From NCBI RefSeq assembly GCF_014763045.1, contig NZ_JACTAG010000002.1, forward strand, positions 930,001-994,000: DNA of 64,000 bases, in the 5' to 3' direction. The notes under the pieces are model-generated. The model saw only the letters and a program-made list of their open reading frames with translations, had not been told where the DNA came from and ran no database searches. The DNA is from Sulfitobacter aestuariivivens (GTDB lineage Bacteria > Pseudomonadota > Alphaproteobacteria > Rhodobacterales > Rhodobacteraceae). The translations under genes were made by a program, and so were the position numbers. How positions within the stretch are numbered: the first letter of the stretch is position 1; each line of letters begins with the position of its first letter. Of the stretch, positions 42,733 through 51,851 are shown piece after piece.

Positions 42733-43864
42733 ACCCCTGCCCCATGTGGTTCTGGTTGGTGGTGATGGCGGCCCGTCAGGCGTGCCGCGCCACATGCTGC
42801 ACCTCGCGGATGCCTATAAGGATACCGCGCGCGTTACCGTGATCAGTGACGCGAATTTTGGTGGCTTCGATCAGGTCGCAGACACAGGTGCCGAACACAT
42901 CACGATCAAGGGTCTGCAAAGCAAAATGTCATTTGCACATCTTTGGGCCGGCTGGCGGGGGTTGCTTCGGTATGTCCGAAAAACCGATGCTGACCTGGTT
43001 TGGCTGCATGCCCGGATGCCTGTCCTCATGGGGCGCGCCGCGCTTGCGCTTCGCTTGTGGCGACCGGATCATCCGGTGGCAGTGACTTTTCATGGACTGC
43101 CCTTTGGGAAAGGCCATAAGCCGCGCGCCAGCCATGTTTCGCTGGTGTTGGAAAAAGCACTGCTTTCTGCGTGCCCACCGTTGGATTTGGTGTTCTTGAC
43201 CCGGCCAATGGCAGAGACGATGCAAAAGGCTATGGGCAACAAACGCTGGTCAAGGCACCGCATTCATGTTCTGCCCAACGCTTCAAATCTGGGTGAGCTT
43301 CCGGACAGGACACCCGCGCCGGGCACGAATTTAGTGATGACCGGTCGCGCAGGGTGGCAAAAGAACTATGCAGCTGCCGCACGTCTTTTGGCCGCGTTGC
43401 CCTCGGAATTCACCCTTACCCTATGTGGCGCGGGCACGCAGGATGCAGCATTTCAGCAAGAAATTAGTGCCGATCTGCCAGATGACGTGAGCCAACGCCT
43501 GCGCTTTACCGGTCCTTTGAACGACGTACGGGCAGAGCTGATGTGTGCCGATGGGTATCTCTTGTGCTCACGATACGAGGGTCTGCCAATTGGCGCGCTG
43601 GAGGCTTTTGAGGCCGGACTGCCAATCGCCCTTGCACCGTTCGACGGCGCGGACGATCTGGTCTCTCGACACCCTTATGCAACACTTCTTTCGCTCACGG
43701 ACATGGCCGCAGACGCGGCCAGGATCGAAACCTTGCTGCGGCGTTATCGTGCTGATGGGGATGCCGCGCGGGTGGCCATTCGTCAGGTTTGGGCCCAAAA
43801 TTGGTCGCCACAGGCATTTACGTCCCGCAGCCGCAGCATTCTCGACAAGTTGCTGGGCGGCTAA
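42719..43864 (+). CDS. GT4-family glycosyltransferase
   Basis: A 381-residue GT-B enzyme. N-terminal HVVLVGGDGGPSGVPRHMLHLADAY is the glycine-rich first strand; the donor domain shows LVMTGRAGWQKNY, LTLCGAGTQD and YEGLPIGALEAFEAGLPIAL (EAL-type motif). The start is taken as TTG at 42719, 9 nt after GGGGAG, overlapping the GT2 gene by 14 bp; 42695 is another TTG. Convergent with the KpsT-like gene (4-bp overlap). Confidence 0.86.
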   Translation: MAVSEPLPHVVLVGGDGGPSGVPRHMLHLADAYKDTARVTVISDANFGGFDQVADTGAEHITIKGLQSKMSFAHLWAGWRGLLRYVRKTDADLVWLHARMPVLMGRAALALRLWRPDHPVAVTFHGLPFGKGHKPRASHVSLVLEKALLSACPPLDLVFLTRPMAETMQKAMGNKRWSRHRIHVLPNASNLGELPDRTPAPGTNLVMTGRAGWQKNYAAAARLLAALPSEFTLTLCGAGTQDAAFQQEISADLPDDVSQRLRFTGPLNDVRAELMCADGYLLCSRYEGLPIGALEAFEAGLPIALAPFDGADDLVSRHPYATLLSLTDMAADAARIETLLRRYRADGDAARVAIRQVWAQNWSPQAFTSRSRSILDKLLGG

Positions 43865-44529
43865 CCGCTCGCAGGGACAGCGAGATTATGATCGTGGTGT
43901 TCGATCGCCGCTTCAATATCGTCGTAGAAAATCAGTTCACCGTCTTCGAGAACTGCGGCCATTGTGCACAGGCGCCGCACCATGTGCGGAGAGTGCGTAA
44001 CCACAATTGCCCCAGCATCCTCCATACGCTTGTCAAAAACTGCCACGCTTTTGTGCCGAAAGGCGCCGTCCCCCACAGCGGTGACTTCGTCAACAAGATA
44101 GGTGTCAAACGGGATGCCCATCGAGACACCAAAAGAAAGCCGCGACCGCATGCCCGAGGAATACGTACGGAACGGCATTCGGAAGTGCGGCCCCAGCTCA
44201 GCGAAGTCTTCTACGAAATCGACCAGCATATCAGTGTCGACGCCATATAACCGCGCCACAAAGCGCGTGTTCTGAACGCCCGTCAGATCGGGATGAAATG
44301 ATCCTGAGAAACCCACAGGATATGAGATTGAACCGGTTGACCGCACCCGGCCGCGTGTGGGGCGGATCGTGCCGGCGATCAGTTTAAGCATCGTACTTTT
44401 ACCCGCGCCGTTACGGCCAAGCAGTGCCACGCTCTTTCCAGTCGGAAAGGTTGCAGAAAGATCTTCACAGATGGTCTTGTAGCCGGATTTGGTCCAGAAA
44501 TGTTTGGTCAGATTATCAAGCTGAATCAT
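43861..44529 (-). CDS. kpsT: Polysaccharide ABC exporter ATPase, KpsT/Wzt-like
   Basis: A 222-residue ATPase with Walker A LLGRNGAGKSTML, signature YSSGMRSRLSFG (the SSGM form typical of capsule exporters) and Walker B YLVDEVTAVGD. It lacks a Wzt carbohydrate-binding domain, so it is of the KpsT capsule type. It works with the KpsM-like permease at 46014. The kpsE-like gene lies just upstream (9-bp gap), while kpsM is divergent. Confidence 0.92.
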   Translation of the reverse strand: MIQLDNLTKHFWTKSGYKTICEDLSATFPTGKSVALLGRNGAGKSTMLKLIAGTIRPTRGRVRSTGSISYPVGFSGSFHPDLTGVQNTRFVARLYGVDTDMLVDFVEDFAELGPHFRMPFRTYSSGMRSRLSFGVSMGIPFDTYLVDEVTAVGDGAFRHKSVAVFDKRMEDAGAIVVTHSPHMVRRLCTMAAVLEDGELIFYDDIEAAIEHHDHNLAVPASG

Positions 44530-44538
44530 CTGCCAGCC

Positions 44539-45921
44539 TCAGCTACGGTCCCGAACGGAGTAGTACACCAGACAGATAATTGCCCAAGCAAAAAACGCAA
44601 AGAGCAACCAAAGCCCCATGATTTTGGTCCGTTGGGGGTACTCCGCTTTTTGCGCTAGCGTGGGTTTGACATGCGCGGCAAGATAACGGCTTTGCTTGCG
44701 CACCTCGGCCAAGGCGCCATCATGCGCAGCTAGAGCACCGTTATACGCCCGTTCAGCATACTCGCGGTCAACCATCAACCCTTCGAACTCTCCGACGATA
44801 TCAGCAAAGGCATCGCCCTCTTCATCGTCACCCAGACCCAGTTTGCGCCGTTCCGATGCAATCCGTTCATTGATCGCTTCGATCCGTCGTTCAGATTGCG
44901 CAATGCGAGGATCACTTTCGCGGGTGGTGTCCTGCAGTAGGTCGTATTCAATCAACGCTTCGGCCAATTGCGCCTGCAGGCTTGTCAGCAGGCCCATCTG
45001 GTTCTGAGTGTCGATTGCGGGGTCCACGAGCTGGTTTCGATTGCGAAACTGGGTCAGATTTTTTCGTGCGACCTTCAATCTCTCAAGAGAGCTTTCCAGC
45101 TCTTCGCGGGTAAAGCTGATTGCGTCCTCGCGGGCCAGCTGCGACAGGCCGTTGATCATTTCGCCACATTCATCCAGCACTACCTCGGCGATGTGCAAGG
45201 CATCCTGCGGATCGAATGCGAGCACCTCGAGATCGATCAAGCCTGTCCCGCTATCATAGACAATTGAAATCTTTCGTTCCCAATGTGACTGCAGGTCTTC
45301 GATCGTCCCATCAGGGTCAAACGCAAAGATCGGGTCCTGATCCACACCCGGTTTAGACCAGATATCACGCAAATCCACACGCGCATCGACCTTTGACACC
45401 AGTTCCTGGCTGGTCAGATAGGCATACAGGATATCTGTATCCGATGAGCTTGACCCAGACAATTCGGTGATACCGCCCAGCAATTCGATAGCAGAGCTTT
45501 GCTCTTCTGTGCGGACCGAAAATGCGAGGTTCGACGCATATTGATCTGCCGCACGGGTCCACAAATAGAAGGACGCCACAGCAGCAGGAATAACAACGAC
45601 GGCCAGAAAAGACAGGAATAGAAAGAAATGGCGGCGGCGTGGCCGGGCCGGTTTTGCGACCGGTTTGACGTTGCGTACCCCGGCACCACCGGGCGGGACC
45701 CTAGGTGGAGCTGGTTCGCTCAGATCTGTTCCACCAGCCGCTGGTTGACGCACCGGTGCGACCGGGCGCGCAGCTGCAGGCAGATTGGGTGTTGGCCGCT
45801 GTGCCGCAGGTGGTTTGGGCGCTGCGGGATTGGGCGCAGGGGTCGCGGGTTTAGTAGCACTGAAAGTAATGCGCCTGCGTGCATCGGGCGCATCGGGTTT
45901 GTCAGAGGTACCATCTGCCAT
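44539..45921 (-). CDS. kpsE: Capsule export inner-membrane protein, KpsE/CtrB-like
   Basis: A 460-residue polysaccharide co-polymerase. About 95 Pro/Ala-rich N-terminal residues are cytoplasmic, then a helix at about 99-120, a long periplasmic region with coiled coil (ELESSLERLKVARKNLTQFRN and SERRIEAINERIASERRK), and a C-terminal helix at about 436-456. This two-helix layout with SRYLAAHVKPTLAQKAEYPQR before helix 2 is typical of KpsE/BexC/CtrB/WzcN proteins. It links the exporter to the outer membrane channel. The Pro-rich start is longer than in E. coli KpsE. Confidence 0.9.
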   Translation of the reverse strand: MADGTSDKPDAPDARRRITFSATKPATPAPNPAAPKPPAAQRPTPNLPAAARPVAPVRQPAAGGTDLSEPAPPRVPPGGAGVRNVKPVAKPARPRRRHFFLFLSFLAVVVIPAAVASFYLWTRAADQYASNLAFSVRTEEQSSAIELLGGITELSGSSSSDTDILYAYLTSQELVSKVDARVDLRDIWSKPGVDQDPIFAFDPDGTIEDLQSHWERKISIVYDSGTGLIDLEVLAFDPQDALHIAEVVLDECGEMINGLSQLAREDAISFTREELESSLERLKVARKNLTQFRNRNQLVDPAIDTQNQMGLLTSLQAQLAEALIEYDLLQDTTRESDPRIAQSERRIEAINERIASERRKLGLGDDEEGDAFADIVGEFEGLMVDREYAERAYNGALAAHDGALAEVRKQSRYLAAHVKPTLAQKAEYPQRTKIMGLWLLFAFFAWAIICLVYYSVRDRS

Positions 45922-46013
45922 TGTGCGCTTCTTTTCTGTTCTGTACTCTTTGGCGTCTATCCGTCACGGATACAATAGTTGCGCGGCAGTATCCAGTCAG
46001 GAGGGTGGGACAG

Positions 46014-46817
46014 ATGTCATCGACAGAACAACCTCCGCTGCGTGAGGCACACGCGCCATTTTCAACGTTTCGCGCCATATTCGCCTTGATGTTGCGTGAG
46101 ATGTCAACGACTTACGGACGATCCCCAGGCGGATACATCTGGGCGATCCTTGAGCCCGCAGCCGGGATCGCACTGCTGACGGCGATTTTTTCGGCGGGGT
46201 TTCGCACGCCACCTCTCGGAACAAGCTTTTCGTTCTTTTATGCGGGCGGCATTCTTCCGTTACTGATGTACACGGATGTATCGAACAAAGTCGGCCAGAC
46301 GATCCAGTTCAACCGCGCCCTTCTGGCCTATCCGCGCATCACATTTATCGATGCGCTGTTGGCCCGGCTGTTCCTGAATTTCATGACGCAGGTGATGGTG
46401 CACACGGTTGTGTTGTCGTTCATCCTGCTGGTCCTCAAGCCGGATACCACGCTGGATTTCGTCAAAATCGGGCAGGCCTATGTGCTTTGCTTCTTGCTGG
46501 CTGCAGGTGTGGGCACCCTGAACAGCTTTCTGACGCTTGCCTACCCGGTCTGGCAGACCGCATGGGCCATCATGAACCGTCCCCTCTTTCTGATCTCATG
46601 TATCTTCTTTGTATTTGAAATCGTACCGGAGCCCTATTCCGATTACCTTTGGTACAACCCGCTGGTACATATTATCGGGCACATGAGAGATGGGTATTAC
46701 CCATACTACCAACCAACGTATGTGTCGTTCGTTTACCCGGTCATGCTATCTGCGATTTTCTGCATGGCGGGGCTCTTTCTGCTGAACCGCTACCATCGCG
46801 ATATTCTGGATAAATAG
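46014..46817 (+). CDS. kpsM: Polysaccharide ABC exporter permease, KpsM-like
   Basis: A 267-residue permease with six helices. The amphipathic MLREMSTTYGRSPGGYIWAI leader and TSFSFFYAGGILPLLMYT loop are KpsM/CtrC-type. The ATG follows GGAGGGTGGGACAG. The gene is divergent from kpsE-kpsT with 92 bp between starts, so the permease is not in the same transcript as its ATPase. No kpsC/kpsS or outer-membrane kpsD is in the window. Confidence 0.9.
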   Translation: MSSTEQPPLREAHAPFSTFRAIFALMLREMSTTYGRSPGGYIWAILEPAAGIALLTAIFSAGFRTPPLGTSFSFFYAGGILPLLMYTDVSNKVGQTIQFNRALLAYPRITFIDALLARLFLNFMTQVMVHTVVLSFILLVLKPDTTLDFVKIGQAYVLCFLLAAGVGTLNSFLTLAYPVWQTAWAIMNRPLFLISCIFFVFEIVPEPYSDYLWYNPLVHIIGHMRDGYYPYYQPTYVSFVYPVMLSAIFCMAGLFLLNRYHRDILDK

Positions 46818-46826
46818 GGTCGGTCG

Positions 46827-47705
46827 TCAGACGGCGGTCCAATTGTCAGGAATGGCAAACCCTTGTGCTTCGATTTCACCATTGATGCGCCGGATATCGT
46901 CCGTGAACAGACCCGGGAAGAAGTCAGGCATGTCCACTTTCACGCTTTCTGTAAAGCGCCGGTCCATGATGGCCTGCGGGTAATTGAACGGGGGGACATC
47001 CAGGAACTCTTCGATCTGGCGCAGCATACCTCGTTGATCTGCATGGATATCTTCGTAGAAGATGACCTTGAGCATGTCCGGCTCAAGCCCGCCCTTCAAG
47101 TTCCGCAGAACCTTGCCGTACTCTGCGTTCATCCAGATATGGTTCTGGCGGACAAACTTATCGAAATCACGCGGGCCCCAGGTGTCCAGTACGTCCAGCT
47201 GGTTCGTTACCTGCAGGTGGAACTTGGCGTGGCTCCACAAGCGTTTGATCGGGTCGCGCATGGTGTAGAGGACGCGCAACGTATCACATTTGCTGGAAAT
47301 TTGCGGCCATGCCTCCTGCGGCAAATGTGCGTTCAGATTGGAAAAGTCGCAGGCGTACTTTTCATGGTCGCGCATCAGGAAGAGGTTGCGATACCAAAAA
47401 TCGTCCACCGGACGGTCAAGGTAATTGCAGATCCAGTGCAGGTTATGCCGCACGCTGTCGATGTTCGACTGTTCGGGGTTGATTCGCTTGAGGTATCTTT
47501 GCGCGACAGCCTGCTTACGCTGCGCTTCATTCAACTGCCCGCTATTGACGTAGCGGTGATAAAAGTAATGTATTTCCTTTTCCAGCGCGAAATGCAGCTG
47601 TGGATGGCGTGCCAGAACGGCGTAAAGCCAGGTGGTGCCTGCTTTCATTGCACCAACGCTCAGAAATAGGTTGTGAAACGTCTTGTTGGCTTGCTGTAGC
47701 TGCAC
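46827..47705 (-). CDS. Sulfotransferase-family protein
   Basis: A 292-residue PAPS-dependent sulfotransferase. The 5'-phosphosulfate loop is FLSVGAMKAGTTWLY at the N-terminus; the 3'-phosphate region is VLYTMRDPIKRLWSHAKFHL. The family often modifies carbohydrates. Placed directly downstream of kpsM on the opposite strand and after the RTX protease gene on its own strand. A sulfated capsule or exopolysaccharide is a reasonable inference. Length normal. Confidence 0.85.
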   Translation of the reverse strand: MQLQQANKTFHNLFLSVGAMKAGTTWLYAVLARHPQLHFALEKEIHYFYHRYVNSGQLNEAQRKQAVAQRYLKRINPEQSNIDSVRHNLHWICNYLDRPVDDFWYRNLFLMRDHEKYACDFSNLNAHLPQEAWPQISSKCDTLRVLYTMRDPIKRLWSHAKFHLQVTNQLDVLDTWGPRDFDKFVRQNHIWMNAEYGKVLRNLKGGLEPDMLKVIFYEDIHADQRGMLRQIEEFLDVPPFNYPQAIMDRRFTESVKVDMPDFFPGLFTDDIRRINGEIEAQGFAIPDNWTAV

Positions 47706-47820
47706 GTTTTCAGTTCCATAGAAGGATTTTCCGCGTCACTAGCGGTTTGGCCCCCAAACGTAAAGGTCGGGATTTCAGACCATACCGATCTGCGAATTTG
47801 CTTTGTCCCGGGATGCTTTG

Positions 47821-47844
47821 AGGGCGGGACACGCGCCCCGCCCT
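47821..47844 (-). terminator. Hairpin downstream of the RTX metalloprotease gene
   Basis: AGGGCGGG (47821-47828) pairs with CCCGCCCT (47837-47844) across an 8-nt loop, 10 bp after the stop at 47854. No T-tract. It may separate this gene from the sulfotransferase gene. Confidence 0.5.
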
Positions 47845-47853
47845 TGCATCTCG

Positions 47854-50235
47854 TCAAAAGATGAAATCCGAGGCGTCCAGGTCGCTACGGTTCACGCCGT
47901 TCAGGGTGATGCTGCTTGTCCCGGTATTAATGACAGTATTGGCACCGACCTGTGTAGCGGCGGACAACGCCTGGAAGAGATTGTTGATGCTGCTCAACCC
48001 GCTGAAGTCCAGTCGTTCGAACGTATTCGTCGCCGCGAAGTCCGTGATCGTGTCATTGCCGTGATTGTTGGTGAAGACAAAGGTATCGGCGTTGAAGTTG
48101 CCTTCCAGAATATCGTTGCCCGACCCACCATTCATCGTGTCGAATCCGGCACCGCCCCAAAGCGTGTCATTACCGGCATGGCCGAACATCAGGTCGTTGC
48201 CGGTCCCGCCAAAGATCCGGTCATTGTCACCCTGACCGTACAGCCGGTCGTTGCCGCCCATGCCAAACAGCGCATCAGTGCCATCGCCGCCGTAGCCGAT
48301 ATCATTCCCGAACCCACCGAACAGCCGATCAAAGCCCAGATCGCCGACCATGGTGTCGTCGCCGTTGCCGCCATAAAGGTTGTCGGCCTGATGCCCGCCG
48401 TCGAGGAAATCATTTCCGATACCCCCGTCCAGAAGGTCAAAGCCCGCCTGACCATAAATCCTGTCGTTGCCCGCCTGACCGAACAACCCATCAACGGTGA
48501 ACCCAGTTGAGCCGCCTCCGAGGATGAGGTCGGCACCATTGCCGCCAAAGACACGATCCGCGTTCTGGCCGGAATTGATCGTGTCGTTGCCGTCACCACC
48601 TTCTATGTTATCGGCGCCAAAGCCACCGAGAATCTGATCATTACCGGCTTGACCAAGCAGCCTGTCGGCCCCGTTGCCACCTTCGATCAGGTCGTTCCCG
48701 GCACCACCAAAGATCGTGTCAAAACCACCATAACCGACGAGGCGATTGTTGGCTGCGTTACCCACCAAGTAGTCGCTGGCGTTGTTCCCGAAAGCCTGTT
48801 CAATCACTACGCCGTTCGCAATGGTATAGCCGCCTGCAACACCGTTGACGCCGGAAATGTATCCGCCACCGCCTTCTTCCATCTGCAGTGTTGCAGCGCG
48901 CAAATCAATCCGCGCAGCACCTGCGCCCGTATGGCGGATGGCATCAAGACCGCCAGTATCCCAGATTGCAGACCAATATGTCCCCACGCCCGCACCAGTG
49001 GGCAAAAAGTAGTTGGTCGCGGTATTATTGTGCGTCGTGTTGGCCCCATAAAGCGCTTGCAATACGCCGATATCCAGCGCCATCGGCCCGGCCTCAAACC
49101 CGTAATTCACTCCAACGGTACCGGTCGGCGCGGTCCCCGGTCCGCCGGTATGATAGCCGGAATTGTAGGTCATGGCGGTATAGATGCCTTGATTGAGATT
49201 GAAATCTCCGTAGTCGTCAAAATTGGATGTCACACCGGGCATGATCGAAGAGCTTCCGCCGCCATCATGCGGATGCGCCATTCCCAGGCCATGCAGCACT
49301 TCATGAACGACTGTCACAAAACCATAGCCCCCAAGGCTTAGATCGCCACCGGCAAAGCGGTCCCAATCGTCGCCGCCGAAGACGCCTACACCACCGTATG
49401 TTGTGCCGGGGGGGTTGAAATAGCCAAGACTGTCAAATTCGTTAAGATCCAGCAGGAACTGCATATCAGCGTTTGCCGCCGTGTTCACCACATTGAAGGA
49501 CAGGTTCGTCACCGCTTCGATCAGATCAAAGGCACGTTGGATCTGGCCAACTTCATAGGCATTCCAGCCCTCTGCAGTGATGCCATCAATCGTATATCCG
49601 GCGGGTGCAAAAAATACTGTGACGTTGGTGCTATCAAGCCGTGTATCCCAGGAAATGGAATCCAGCGCCGGACTGGAAAAGTTAGGGGAATCGATCCAGT
49701 TGTTCAAAGGGGGCGTGCCGCTGGCCGGATTGCTACCCCCACCTGTCACGCTAAGCGAATAATTCCCGACATTTGAGTCTGCAGAGGGATAATCATACGC
49801 CCCGGCGGAGATATAGTATGTCCCGGAAGACCCGGCAGTGAATGTCAAAAGGGAGTTCAGTCCACTGCCACCATCGTCGTTGGCGGCCACGAAAGTGCCA
49901 AAGCTGTTGTAGATGGCCAGCAACGGATCCGGCAACGTCGTACCGGTCAAAGCGACCGTAATCGTCTGGCCTGCAGTAAGCTGTATCCCGTACCAATCCT
50001 GCTCAGTCTCAGTATAGATATTACCAAAAATCGTGTCGCCCAAGGATATCGAAGACGCCGACCCTGGTGTTTGCCCAATACTGAAGCCGATACCATCGGA
50101 TCCATCCGAACCTTCCAGACCACCCTGGCCAACCAGCCCATCTTCCTTGCGCGCTTCGATGCAGGCATCGCATCCGCACCCGGAGGCGTGTTCAGAGCCT
50201 GGAAGGATGCGATCGTGGGAAAATAGTGCGCTCAT
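47854..50235 (-). CDS. RTX metalloprotease of the M10 (serralysin) superfamily
   Basis: A 793-residue secreted protease. Residues about 55-165 are a pre-peptidase-type beta domain (DTIFGNIYTETEQDWYGIQL). The zinc site HEVLHGLGMAHP (His311, Glu312, His315, His321) and Met-turn YTAMTYNSGY (Met355) define the metzincin catalytic domain. The C-terminal half is an RTX calcium-binding array, ending DLDASDFIF, a type I secretion signal. The N-terminus carries CGCDAC (Cys20, 22, 25), unusual for serralysins. Its C-terminal ~200 residues closely resemble those of the RTX protein at 36335. The ATG follows AAGGGA at 9 nt. No signal peptide, consistent with type I export. Confidence 0.92.
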   Translation of the reverse strand: MSALFSHDRILPGSEHASGCGCDACIEARKEDGLVGQGGLEGSDGSDGIGFSIGQTPGSASSISLGDTIFGNIYTETEQDWYGIQLTAGQTITVALTGTTLPDPLLAIYNSFGTFVAANDDGGSGLNSLLTFTAGSSGTYYISAGAYDYPSADSNVGNYSLSVTGGGSNPASGTPPLNNWIDSPNFSSPALDSISWDTRLDSTNVTVFFAPAGYTIDGITAEGWNAYEVGQIQRAFDLIEAVTNLSFNVVNTAANADMQFLLDLNEFDSLGYFNPPGTTYGGVGVFGGDDWDRFAGGDLSLGGYGFVTVVHEVLHGLGMAHPHDGGGSSSIMPGVTSNFDDYGDFNLNQGIYTAMTYNSGYHTGGPGTAPTGTVGVNYGFEAGPMALDIGVLQALYGANTTHNNTATNYFLPTGAGVGTYWSAIWDTGGLDAIRHTGAGAARIDLRAATLQMEEGGGGYISGVNGVAGGYTIANGVVIEQAFGNNASDYLVGNAANNRLVGYGGFDTIFGGAGNDLIEGGNGADRLLGQAGNDQILGGFGADNIEGGDGNDTINSGQNADRVFGGNGADLILGGGSTGFTVDGLFGQAGNDRIYGQAGFDLLDGGIGNDFLDGGHQADNLYGGNGDDTMVGDLGFDRLFGGFGNDIGYGGDGTDALFGMGGNDRLYGQGDNDRIFGGTGNDLMFGHAGNDTLWGGAGFDTMNGGSGNDILEGNFNADTFVFTNNHGNDTITDFAATNTFERLDFSGLSSINNLFQALSAATQVGANTVINTGTSSITLNGVNRSDLDASDFIF

Positions 50236-50639
50236 AAGGAAAGTCCCTTCGGATGACAGAATGGTTAAACAAGTATTTAAGTCTTACGAAACTGGATTCT
50301 GCGCTGCAAAGAAAACAGCATGATCTTGGGAAAAAACGGTTTTTCGATAAGCGTTGAGGGAAAAAAAACACATACCGTTTCCACACCGTGGACAAACCGA
50401 TCGCAGCAAATTCAATTCCGGACAGAATATGTACCCCTCGAATCACCTGCAAAGGGCCAGATTTCAGGAGCTTCTGCGACGACAGGTTTGAATCCAGGGG
50501 ATGCGCGGCCCCAGTCATTGGTCACACCACTTGCTCTTCAAAGATGTCTTGCCGGGTTGATGTTCCGCAGCCATAAAACGGAAAGGCATGCTCCGAGGAC
50601 GGCCGCAATCGCATATGGACGAAACAAAGGAACCTGCGC
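50236..50639. other. 404-bp gap between divergent genes, AT-richer than its surroundings
   Basis: This holds the promoter regions of the RTX metalloprotease (left) and the acyl-CoA dehydrogenase operon (right). There are A-runs near 50330 and 50361-50368. Short open frames inside lack ribosome binding sites and are not supported. A Shine-Dalgarno AAAGGAACC precedes the ATG at 50640. Confidence 0.6.
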
Positions 50640-51800
50640 ATGCACTTTGGCCTTTCAGAGGAACAGGAGATGATCGTCTCCACCGTCCGCAGCTTTGTCG
50701 AGAATGAGATTTACCCCCACGAAGCGGAAGTTGAACGCACCGGTGAAGTGCCCCATGCCTTGGCGCAAAAAATCAAGGACAAGGTGCTCGAGCTCGGATT
50801 CTACGCCTGCAATTTCCCTGAAGAGGTCGGTGGTGCGGGTTTGAGCCATCTTGATTTCACGCTGGTCGAACGGGAACTTGGTCGCGGCTCAATGGCGCTG
50901 ACACATTTTTTCGGACGGCCCCAAAACATTCTGATGGCGTGCAATGAGGAACAACGCGAACGCTATCTTTTGCCCGCAGTACGTGGTGAGCGGATGGATG
51001 CGCTTGCGATGACGGAACCTGATGCCGGATCCGATGTGCGCGGAATGAAATGCTCAGCCGTCAGGCAGGGAAGTGATTGGGTGGTCAATGGCTCCAAACA
51101 TTTCATTTCAGGGGCGGATCACGCTGACTTTTTCATCGTTTTCATTGCCACGGGTGTGGATGAAACCCCGAAGGGCCCAAAGAAGCGGATTACGACGTTT
51201 CTTGTGGATCGGGGAACGCCGGGCTTTGAAGTGCGGGACGGCTATAGGTCGGTGTCACACCGCGGTTACAAAAACTGCATCCTTGAATTCGATGACTGCC
51301 GTCTGCCAGACGCGCAAGTCCTCGGAGAGGTCGATGGAGGGTTCGCGGTCATGAATGAATGGCTTTACGCGACCCGTCTGACGGTAGCCGCATTTTCAGT
51401 GGGGCGCGCTCGCCGGTGCTTTGACTATGCGCTGAGTTATGCGGCGGAACGCAAACAGTTCGGTCAGCATATCGGCAAGTTTCAGGGGGTCAGCTTTCAG
51501 ATTGCGGACATGATCACAGATATTGACGCCTCTGACCTTTTGACCCTGAGCGCCGCGTGGCGTCTGGATCAGGACCTGCCAGCAAATCGCGAGATCGCCT
51601 CAGCCAAGGTTCATGCAACCGAAATGTTGGCAAAGGTAACCGATACAACCCTGCAAATTTATGGCGGCATGGGCCTGATGGATGATTTCCCCATTGAGCG
51701 GTTTTGGCGAGACGCGCGTGTTGAGCGCATTTGGGATGGCACTTCGGAGATTCAGCGCCACATCATTTCGCGCGATCTGCTGCGACCCTTGGGTGCGTGA
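50640..51800 (+). CDS. Acyl-CoA dehydrogenase, probably for a betainyl-CoA substrate
   Basis: A 386-residue FAD enzyme of the acyl-CoA dehydrogenase family. FAD-contact motif LAMTEPDAGSDVRGM, C-terminal YGGMGLMDDFPIERFWRDAR and IWDGTSEIQRHIISRDLL. The catalytic base position in the final domain appears as E of IWDGTSEIQ. It leads an operon with an ATP-grasp acyl-CoA ligase and a CaiD-like hydratase. On that basis it is likely a gamma-butyrobetainyl-CoA or related dehydrogenase (CaiA-like role). Ordinary fatty-acid acyl-CoA dehydrogenase activity remains an alternative. Confidence 0.83.
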   Translation: MHFGLSEEQEMIVSTVRSFVENEIYPHEAEVERTGEVPHALAQKIKDKVLELGFYACNFPEEVGGAGLSHLDFTLVERELGRGSMALTHFFGRPQNILMACNEEQRERYLLPAVRGERMDALAMTEPDAGSDVRGMKCSAVRQGSDWVVNGSKHFISGADHADFFIVFIATGVDETPKGPKKRITTFLVDRGTPGFEVRDGYRSVSHRGYKNCILEFDDCRLPDAQVLGEVDGGFAVMNEWLYATRLTVAAFSVGRARRCFDYALSYAAERKQFGQHIGKFQGVSFQIADMITDIDASDLLTLSAAWRLDQDLPANREIASAKVHATEMLAKVTDTTLQIYGGMGLMDDFPIERFWRDARVERIWDGTSEIQRHIISRDLLRPLGA

Positions 51801-51851
51801 TGCTGGGCGCGCGCCAAAAAACCCAAAATCTCCTGGGGAGCAGTCTCTTAC

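Noticed and set aside
50192-50673. Short open frames in the gap before the acyl-CoA dehydrogenase gene.
   Set aside because: No ribosome binding sites and no recognisable sequence; they overlap the real gene starts on both sides.
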